Source: Agrobacterium arsenijevicii
GTDB lineage: Bacteria > Pseudomonadota > Alphaproteobacteria > Rhizobiales > Rhizobiaceae
Reading direction: 5' to 3'
NCBI GenBank assembly: GCA_000949895.1
Contig: JWIT01000028.1
Coordinates: 52,046-116,045 of the forward strand
DNA: 64,000 bases
Shown here: piece after piece, positions 58,590 to 64,000 of the stretch
Position numbering within the stretch: the first letter of the stretch is position 1
Layout: every line of letters starts with the position of its first letter
Made by a program: the position numbers and the translations under genes
Notes under the pieces: generated by a model
What the model saw: the letters and a program-made list of their open reading frames with translations, nothing else
What the model was told of the DNA's origin: nothing
The model's database searches: none

Positions 58590-60085
58590 TCAGGGATGGC
58601 CGTCCATGATAGCTTACGTCATGTCACATCTATCAGGAATAGACCGCGCGCAATTGCTGCTTTTGCCGGAAGCGGTGGACGATTATGTCGGACCGAACAA
58701 CCCGGTTCGCTTTATCGAAGCCTTCCTCGATGGCCTCGATCTCCAGGCCGCCGGTTTCGTGCGGGTGACGGCCAAGGATAGCGGGCGTCCGGGTTATGAT
58801 CCGGCCGATTTACTGAAGTTGTACGTGTACGGCTACATCAACCGGGAGCGATCCAGCCGGCGGCTGGAGGCCGAGGTCCATCGCAATATCGAGGTAATCT
58901 GGCTGCTACGACATCTGAAGCCTGACTTCCGCACTATCGCCGATTTCCGCCGCGTGAACCGATCGGCCTTCAAACAGGTGTTCCGGGAATTCGTCATCCT
59001 GTGCCGTCAGCTCGATCTGTTCGGGCGGGAACTGCTTGCAGTGGATGGCACGCGCATCAAGGCGGTGAACAACAAGGATCGCAACTTCATGCGGGGAGCG
59101 TTGACCAAGTTCATCAACGAAGCCGACGAGAAACTGGCCGATTACATGAAGCGGCTCGACGAGGGCGATGCGCAAGAGGAGGAAGCCGGCGGCCATGGCG
59201 GCGGCACCAGTCGCAGCGATCGCAAACTCGCGGAAAAGATCGCGGCGATCAAAGGCAAACGTGACCGTCACAAGGCGTTGCTGGATGAATTGGACAAGAC
59301 TGGCTGGGAGCAGATCTCGCTGACCGGTCCGGATGCCCGTGCCATGGCGCGCATGACGAAAGTTGGCGTCGGCTATAACATCCAGCTTGCCGTGGACGTA
59401 AAGCACAAGCTGATCGCCGAGCAGGAGGTCAGCAATCAGGTACTGGACATGGGGCTTCTTGCGCCGACTGTCGAGGCGGCGATGGAAACGCTCGGCGTTG
59501 ATAGGATCGAGGCGGTGGCAGACCGTGGCTACTTCAAGATCGAGGATATCGAGGCTTGTCAGAAGGTCGGCATCACCGCCTATGTTCCCAAGCCGATCCG
59601 TGGTCCGGCCGTGGCCGAAGGGTTCTTCTCCAAGGAGGAATTCCGCTACGATCCGGACAAGGACATTTACCTTTGCCCCGCAGACCAGCCGCTCTCATCC
59701 CGCCACTTTGGCAAGTCCCGCGACAATGTGAAGATCGACTATGTCAATCGTGACGCCTGCAAGGCGTGCGGCCTGCGCGAACGCTGCACCAGAAGCCTCC
59801 GTCGCGTGTCGCGCCTGGAGAACGAGGCAGTGCTCGACCGCATGGCAGCCCGTCTCGTCGCCCGGCCGGACGTTCTGGACCGGCGGCGCGAAAGCGTCGA
59901 GCATCCGTTCGGCACGATCAAACAATGGATGTATCAGGGCGCGTTCCTGATGTGCAGGCTGGAAAACGTGCAAGGGGAGTTCAGTCTGACGGCGCTCGCC
60001 TACAATATCAAAAGAGCCATCGCTCTTGTCGGCGTTCCCGGCCTGATCACCGCCGTCAGGGCGTAAGCGGCCACCCTATGCATTT
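58590..60085 (+). mobile_element. IS1182-family insertion sequence, approximate limits
   Basis: A single long transposase gene of the IS1182 type. Imperfect inverted sequences AGGGATGGCCG (58590) and CGGCCACCCTA (60069) flank it and may be part of the terminal repeats, but exact ends and target duplication could not be fixed. It lies between the GNAT 5' end and a DinB gene; 60086-60270 shows no gene. Confidence 0.7.
58606..60066 (+). CDS. IS1182-family transposase
   Basis: 486 residues, full length. The N-terminal DUF772-type domain is LPEAVDDYVGPNNPVRFIEA, then GYINRERSSRRLEAE and LKPDFRTIADFRR. The catalytic core has LLAVDGTRIKAV (Asp), VADRGYFKIEDI (Asp) and RRESVEHPFGTIK (Glu). A zinc-like CKACGLRERCTR precedes the last motif. 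There are no internal stops, so it is probably active. Confidence 0.93.
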   Translation: MIAYVMSHLSGIDRAQLLLLPEAVDDYVGPNNPVRFIEAFLDGLDLQAAGFVRVTAKDSGRPGYDPADLLKLYVYGYINRERSSRRLEAEVHRNIEVIWLLRHLKPDFRTIADFRRVNRSAFKQVFREFVILCRQLDLFGRELLAVDGTRIKAVNNKDRNFMRGALTKFINEADEKLADYMKRLDEGDAQEEEAGGHGGGTSRSDRKLAEKIAAIKGKRDRHKALLDELDKTGWEQISLTGPDARAMARMTKVGVGYNIQLAVDVKHKLIAEQEVSNQVLDMGLLAPTVEAAMETLGVDRIEAVADRGYFKIEDIEACQKVGITAYVPKPIRGPAVAEGFFSKEEFRYDPDKDIYLCPADQPLSSRHFGKSRDNVKIDYVNRDACKACGLRERCTRSLRRVSRLENEAVLDRMAARLVARPDVLDRRRESVEHPFGTIKQWMYQGAFLMCRLENVQGEFSLTALAYNIKRAIALVGVPGLITAVRA

Positions 60086-60270
60086 TTTTGAACCAAACAG
60101 CGGCGACCAGGCGCCCACTAGCGCCTTCTCGGGGCTATTGGGCATCGAAATCCGGAAAATCTCGCCACCCACAGAGTTCCGGTACTGAACAGCGCATGCC
60201 ATCATTCATCCAAAGAGTTTTTGGACGCTCTGCAGGATTTCCGCGACAAAAATCAACGTAAGCGTATCCT

Positions 60271-60795
60271 TCAGGCCGGAACGAGCGTGCTTTTGCCCTG
60301 CTGTCGTCGGGTTGGCTCGCTCTGATGGAGATAGACCGCGAACGTGTCCCATGGGGGTGTGATGGAGAGTTGCCAGAGTATGCGGCCTACTTCGCCCCGG
60401 TGATAGCCTGCGTGCAGGGCAACATGGGTCAGCATTTCCTCGCGAGTCATATAGCCCTTGTCGCCATCGGTGAAGATGAAGGGCGCTGCCTCGGAGAATG
60501 CAGTGGCAGACACGGTGCCAAGGTAGTCGAGATACCATTGGTCAGAAGACATGACGGCGGCCCGCAGCTCTTCCAGTGCTGGCGTTTCTTCGAGATTATC
60601 GGAGGTAAAGCCATGCGGAGTGCCTTGCAGATGACCGGAGAATATCCGTGAAACCACATAATAATGGCTGATCAGCCGAAGAGCGGTTCGCAGCTCCGCC
60701 CCATGTTTCTCAGGGTCAAGGCTTTCCAGCTTGTTGAACAAATCGACATTGGCCCAAGCGTGATAACAGTAGAGCGTTTGAAGCAGGGTGCTCAT
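60271..60795 (-). CDS. DinB/DUF1993-family protein
   Basis: A 174-residue four-helix-bundle protein of the DinB/YfiT metal-dependent superfamily. The three metal-ligand histidines are at YHAWAN (near residue 13), ISHYYVVSRIF and THVALHAGYHRGE. Start ATG 60795 (MSTLLQTLY). Members include thiol-dependent transferases and many of unknown role. It is divergent from a TetR regulator with a perfect palindrome between them, which suggests local control by that regulator. Confidence 0.82.
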   Translation of the reverse strand: MSTLLQTLYCYHAWANVDLFNKLESLDPEKHGAELRTALRLISHYYVVSRIFSGHLQGTPHGFTSDNLEETPALEELRAAVMSSDQWYLDYLGTVSATAFSEAAPFIFTDGDKGYMTREEMLTHVALHAGYHRGEVGRILWQLSITPPWDTFAVYLHQSEPTRRQQGKSTLVPA

Positions 60796-60820
60796 TGCCA
60801 CCGATCCTTTCAAGGTTTAG

Positions 60821-60845
60821 AAATGTGAGCAGGTTGTTCACATTT
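60821..60845. promoter_or_regulatory. perfect palindromic operator between dinB-like and tetR genes
   Basis: AAATGTGA at 60821-60828 and TCACATTT at 60838-60845 form 8-bp perfect arms around 9 bases. It lies 26 bases from the dinB-like ATG and 18 from the tetR start, where a TetR dimer could repress both divergent genes. Confidence 0.65.
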
Positions 60846-60862
60846 TCTATGGGGATGGTGTT

Positions 60863-61684
60863 TTGTCTACTCGCATTGCAAAGCAGCAATCCGTCATGCG
60901 CAAGGAGCCGCGACAGGCTCGGTCCCGCGCAACCGTCGAAGCGATCGTTCAGGCTGGTGCTCGCATTCTGAGCGATGAGGGATGGGCCGGGTTCACGACA
61001 AACAGGGTCGCGGAACTGGCTGGCGTCAGCATCGGCTCTCTCTACCAGTATTTCCCCGACAAGCTCGCTCTGGTCGATGCGATCCGCCAACGTCATCTGG
61101 ATGACAGCATGGCGGTGATGCGGAGCATCCGCGCGAATGGGGTACCGCCAGCAGAGTTCGCGGCGCAATTGGTGCAGGCCGTAGTCGCGGCCCACAGCGT
61201 CTATCCGGGCCTACACCGTGTCCTGCTGGACGAAGCTCCCAGCTCTGAAGAGTATCGGAACCCCAACAGCGCATTCGAGATTGAATATCTCTCCTATTAC
61301 GCGGAGGCCGTCGCCACATACCGAAAGCGTCAGCCCAATCCGGCGGATCATGTCGCCGCCCGCGTGATTTCGGACGCGATTGACGGGGTGATCCATAATG
61401 CGGCCCGGCGTGGTGCCATCGCCGACCCTGCGATGCAGACAGAGCTAGCCCGCTTGATCACCCTCTACCTCGGAGAGCCGGCCAAAATCAACCCGAGCAC
61501 GATGAGATCGCGGGCATCCGTAAGGCTTCTCGGCAAGCCGAATAACCCGCATATGTCTGCGACTAAGATGAAGACGACCTGCCCTGCTAGCCCAAGCGCT
61601 CTGGTGCCCGAAAGCCCTATAGGAGAGTCCACGGACGTTGATGCCAGGATTACCATCAAAGCACCGGAAACTTCGCCGAGATAG
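60863..61684 (+). CDS. TetR-family regulator with an antisense-derived C-terminal tail
   Basis: Residues ~20-70 form the TetR DNA-binding domain (ARILSDEGWAGFTTNRVAEL, then AGVSIGSLYQYFPDK). The effector domain runs to LITLYLGEP at ~206, where family members end. The frame then continues 67 residues through DNA whose other strand encodes the end of a membrane transporter, so this tail is not native. The start is TTG 60863, or ATG 60896. Function may be retained since both normal domains are complete. Confidence 0.75.
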   Translation: MSTRIAKQQSVMRKEPRQARSRATVEAIVQAGARILSDEGWAGFTTNRVAELAGVSIGSLYQYFPDKLALVDAIRQRHLDDSMAVMRSIRANGVPPAEFAAQLVQAVVAAHSVYPGLHRVLLDEAPSSEEYRNPNSAFEIEYLSYYAEAVATYRKRQPNPADHVAARVISDAIDGVIHNAARRGAIADPAMQTELARLITLYLGEPAKINPSTMRSRASVRLLGKPNNPHMSATKMKTTCPASPSALVPESPIGESTDVDARITIKAPETSPR

Positions 61685-61800
61685 GCCCAAAGAGGAGCTG
61701 GGGACACGCCGTTGCCAGCCGGATTATTCCGTCGCAGGGCAACACGAACAATAACGGCAGTGACCGTAACGGTAGCGTGAGCTATCCGCGCCAGACAGGA
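61484..61800 (-). pseudogene. DMT/YdcZ (DUF606)-type transporter, C-terminal remnant
   Basis: The minus strand reads PAPLWAYLGEVSGALMVILA, then GLAGQVVFILVADICGLFGL and LIVLGLILAG. These match the last membrane helices of YdcZ-type small transporters (GQ...D..GL.GLP). The 5' half is missing and the 3' end is cut where it meets the tetR gene, so it is a fragment between two breakpoints. Confidence 0.55.
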
Positions 61801-61817
61801 TACTATAGGCTCAAAGT

Positions 61818-62366
61818 CTATCCATCTCTCGAAAGCCGCCAATGGGAGGTAGCTTCTTTGATAACCCGGCTCAGTCGTACTCCAGTTAGCCGCTCTTGCC
61901 GTAGCAGTTCAGACGCCACCGCCACTATCACCGACCAGTATTTGCTGACGATCAGCTTTGTCTCAATTTCAAGCAACCGGAAATGGGCATCTATAAGGCT
62001 TCGGTGCATCGCCCCGTGCAGAGCGGACAGAAGAGTATCCACAGCGAGCCGATCATTTGCACCGTGGCGGTCCTCCACACTCGAAGGATCAAAGAGCTTC
62101 TGCGCAATCTCGCCGGCCAATGCCACCCGGATATTGCGCTCTGCTCCAAGCCGTGTCCGCCCGGATTGAGGACTGAAAAGCAGATCGCTTGGACGCAGAC
62201 TGTCCTCATGAATCATATATCCGGCGTCTTGCTGGTTCCCCTCGATGGAAACAGAATAGATGGTGAGCTTTTGGGTCCACGCTGCGACCGCATGACCCGC
62301 CTCATGATATGCCGCCAACTCTCGAAGCTCCCGCATCTTATAAGGTGTTCCTCCGCCATATGACAT
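61818..62366 (-). CDS. stand-alone M41 (FtsH-type) metallopeptidase domain
   Basis: About 182 residues with AAYHEAGHAVAAW (zinc-binding HEAGH) and later ALAGEIAQKLFD...GANDRLAV, where FtsH has its third zinc ligand (GASNDL). There is no AAA+ domain and no membrane segment, unlike FtsH. The start is uncertain: 62399 (TTG), 62366 or 62336. It follows the MarR gene by a few bases to tens of bases on the same strand, so the two may be an operon. Substrate unknown. Confidence 0.72.
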   Translation of the reverse strand: MSYGGGTPYKMRELRELAAYHEAGHAVAAWTQKLTIYSVSIEGNQQDAGYMIHEDSLRPSDLLFSPQSGRTRLGAERNIRVALAGEIAQKLFDPSSVEDRHGANDRLAVDTLLSALHGAMHRSLIDAHFRLLEIETKLIVSKYWSVIVAVASELLRQERLTGVRLSRVIKEATSHWRLSRDG

Positions 62367-62407
62367 GACTTCTCGATAAAATTTCGGACATTTACGCAAC
62401 TAGCTGC

Positions 62408-63013
62408 TCAGAAGTCCGACCCTTCAAACCTTATACCATCAATGTGCACGCGCTGTTCTAGGTGGCCAAGAAGCTGCCGAAGGGAATCCGACAAGTTGGC
62501 AATCTCCGCGTGGCCTAGTTCCGCAACGAGTGCATCCTCGTGGGTGAGCAACGCCTCGACTGTTGTCTCGACCAGTTCCTTGCCGTGGGGTGTGAGTTCG
62601 ATCCAGACTGCACGCTTATCGTTGCTTGCTGGGCTTTCGCGAAGGTGAACGCGCGCGCTCGTCGTGCGGACCAAACCGGCTGAAACCGCTCGCTCGACGC
62701 GTTGAGTGATTGCGCTTTTGCTTACGTGGCAGCGAGCCGCAAGTTCGCCCACCCGAAGTCGATATGGCGGGTCGGAGCGACGGAGATTGGCCAGGAGATC
62801 TCGAATTGCCGGCTCCATACCCAATTGGTTCATCGTATGGCGCCGATCGTCAGACAGCAATTTGGCGATCCTCCAGATGCGCGTGATCACGCCGATTGAT
62901 CGGACCGGCAGGTCTGGCCGTGCCAGAGCCCATTCTTGCTGGATGATGTCGGTTTCGTCGGGCGCGTTGGCCCTTCCTCCGCGCCCCTTACTGTTATGCT
63001 CATCGTTTGACAT
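62408..63013 (-). CDS. MarR-family regulator
   Basis: 201 residues with a winged helix-turn-helix typical of MarR: LRVGELAARCHVSKSAITQR, then VERAVSAGLVRTTSA, the wing with SPASNDKRAVWIELTPHGKE, and a C-terminal dimerisation helix. It has a ~30-residue N-terminal extension. Divergent from an SDR gene, with a palindrome in the 53-base gap. Confidence 0.85.
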   Translation of the reverse strand: MSNDEHNSKGRGGRANAPDETDIIQQEWALARPDLPVRSIGVITRIWRIAKLLSDDRRHTMNQLGMEPAIRDLLANLRRSDPPYRLRVGELAARCHVSKSAITQRVERAVSAGLVRTTSARVHLRESPASNDKRAVWIELTPHGKELVETTVEALLTHEDALVAELGHAEIANLSDSLRQLLGHLEQRVHIDGIRFEGSDF

Positions 63014-63020
63014 GGGAAAT

Positions 63021-63034
63021 GTTTAGACCTAAAC
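63021..63034. promoter_or_regulatory. palindromic MarR operator candidate
   Basis: GTTTAG-AC-CTAAAC, a perfect 6-bp inverted repeat immediately upstream of the marR start and 33 bases before the SDR start. Position and symmetry fit autorepression and control of the SDR gene. Confidence 0.55.
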
Positions 63035-63066
63035 AATATACTTGTCATTAGCTTTAGGAGCGGAAT

Positions 63067-63819
63067 ATGGTGCGCACCGTAGTCATCACCGGTGGAGGGA
63101 CGGGTATAGGACGCGCATGCGCCGCCCACTTCGCCGCCGAAGGAAACAAGGTCATCATCACTGGCAGGCGTAAGGAGGTGCTAGAGGAGTCCGCGGCTTC
63201 CCTCGGGGTGGAGGCAGTGGCTTTCGACGCTTCTGACCCCTTTGCCGTTGCCGCTGCTCTTGAGAAGCTGCCGACCAGCGTCGATGTGCTCATCAACAAT
63301 GCTGGTGGCAATACCGATCTGTCGCATGCCGCTTTATCAACTGCAATCAGCGCACCCGAGCCGCAGGGACGATTGGAAGAAATTGCTTCGCGTTGGCAAG
63401 CGAACTTCGAGGCGAACGTCCTATCGGCCGTTCTTGTTACGGAAGCTCTCGCAGCCCGGCTCACCGACAATGCCCGCATCATCACCATAGGTTCGATTGC
63501 TGGTCGCACCGGAGGCGGCGGGTCCTACGGCGCGGCCAAGGCGGCGATCGAGGCATGGACCGCGGATCTGGCCCGATCGTTGGGCTCCCGGGGTATCACC
63601 GCCAATGTCGTGGCACCGGGGCTGATCGAAAGCACTGAGTTCTTTCAAGGCAGGCTCGCCGATGAGCGTCGGGCGCGCCTTGTCGAGGCGACGTTCACAA
63701 AACGAGCAGGGCAGCCGAAAGACGTGGTTGCGGCGGTAGCATTTCTCGCGTTACCCAGTGCCGGGCATGTGACAGGCCAGGTCATACCTGTGAATGGCGG
63801 TGCTCATCTCGCGAGATAA
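63067..63819 (+). CDS. short-chain dehydrogenase/reductase, MarR-linked
   Basis: 250 residues: cofactor motif TGGGTGIGRA at ~9-18, NNAG at ~78, the catalytic Ser in ITIGSIAGR and YGAAK at ~158-162, ending PVNGGAHLAR. A classical NAD(P)-dependent SDR. The divergent MarR gene suggests induction by an aromatic or electrophilic compound. Followed by a promoter-like repeat copy on the opposite strand. Confidence 0.88.
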   Translation: MVRTVVITGGGTGIGRACAAHFAAEGNKVIITGRRKEVLEESAASLGVEAVAFDASDPFAVAAALEKLPTSVDVLINNAGGNTDLSHAALSTAISAPEPQGRLEEIASRWQANFEANVLSAVLVTEALAARLTDNARIITIGSIAGRTGGGGSYGAAKAAIEAWTADLARSLGSRGITANVVAPGLIESTEFFQGRLADERRARLVEATFTKRAGQPKDVVAAVAFLALPSAGHVTGQVIPVNGGAHLAR

Positions 63820-63879
63820 AGATGCAACAGAAAAACTGCCAGGGTCTCTGTTGCAAATTCCCGAGTTTTTCTCGATATG

Positions 63880-63922
63880 TTAGCCCGATTTTTGCGCCGT
63901 TCAAAAGTCAGGATGTCTGCCA
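63880..63922 (-). repeat. promoter-like repeat, copy B
   Basis: Minus strand: TTGAAC, 16 bases including GGCGCAAAAATCGGGC, TAACAT, then ATCGAG. It points against the SDR gene end, so it has no gene of its own inside the window. 63923-64000 shows no gene. Confidence 0.6.
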
Positions 63923-64000
63923 CTCTTCATCAGCCCAAGACACAACGGAAAGATTAGGCGAAACGCGGGCGATCCGCGTCGCGCCGCGCTCGCAAGCTTC

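Noticed and set aside
1..64000. CRISPR arrays, rRNA or tRNA genes, plasmid repABC or a replication origin
   Set aside because: No regularly spaced repeats, cloverleaf-type sequences, rRNA blocks or RepABC-like proteins were seen on reading both strands.

Overview
The window looks like an accessory (plasmid or genomic-island) segment from an alphaproteobacterium of the Rhizobium/Agrobacterium/Ensifer type. This rests on high-GC coding sequence, rhizobial-style catabolic operons each with its own ABC transporter and LysR regulator, a dense mix of transposons and gene fragments, and no housekeeping operon, rRNA or tRNA seen. The genus is inferred from gene style, not proven.

Layout. (1) 0.3-3.2 kb: an Xre/RES toxin-antitoxin operon extended by a protein with a PD-(D/E)xK nuclease signature and a small protein with a ParB-like DGRHR motif. 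(2) 3.2-5.8 kb: small hypotheticals, then a divergent LysR/PhzF pair. (3) 6.2-21.8 kb: one long minus-strand block. In transcription order it encodes two flavin-dependent (LLM) monooxygenases, an FAD/NAD(P) monooxygenase, a complete peptide/nickel-type ABC importer, a DszC/SfnB-type flavoprotein, a metallo-beta-lactamase lactonase-like enzyme and a complete sugar-type ABC importer. A divergent LysR gene sits at its head. (4) 22.9-28.1 kb: a truncated AbiEi/DUF6088-like gene, folD behind a ZTP (pfl) riboswitch, and a Tn3-family resolvase/transposase pair. (5) 28.6-36.3 kb: a sulfonate/taurine-type ABC importer (permease, ATPase, binding protein), two LLM monooxygenases, a short-chain dehydrogenase and a GMC oxidoreductase. 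(6) 36.4-39.9 kb: a minus-strand group with a haloalkane-dehalogenase-like hydrolase, two AhpD-like proteins and a DszC-like flavoprotein. (7) 40.1-44.2 kb: a decayed PIN toxin, then an AAA+ ATPase/subtilisin-protease gene pair, a candidate conflict (defence) module. (8) 44.6-51.6 kb: a second organosulfur operon (LLM monooxygenase, SsuA-, SsuC- and SsuB-like genes, LysR, a four-domain rhodanese and a cupin). (9) 51.7-64 kb: a junkyard of single genes and fragments (DUF1963, nitrilase, nucleotidyltransferase, GNAT, DinB, TetR, M41 peptidase, MarR, SDR) with an IS630-type and an IS1182-type element and six copies of a short repeat that looks like a transplanted promoter.

How it works together. 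Regions 3, 5, 6 and 8 read as repeated solutions to one problem. Each couples import of a small organosulfur or conjugated compound with FMNH2-dependent C-S or C-N cleavage, and the rhodanese and cupin may process the released sulfur. Substrates cannot be read from the sequence. No dedicated flavin reductase was found in the window, so reduced flavin would have to come from elsewhere. The mosaic is still decaying: the same already-dead monooxygenase 3' end lies at 5.9 and 28.2 kb, and a permease 3' end from 6.2 kb recurs at 40.1 kb.
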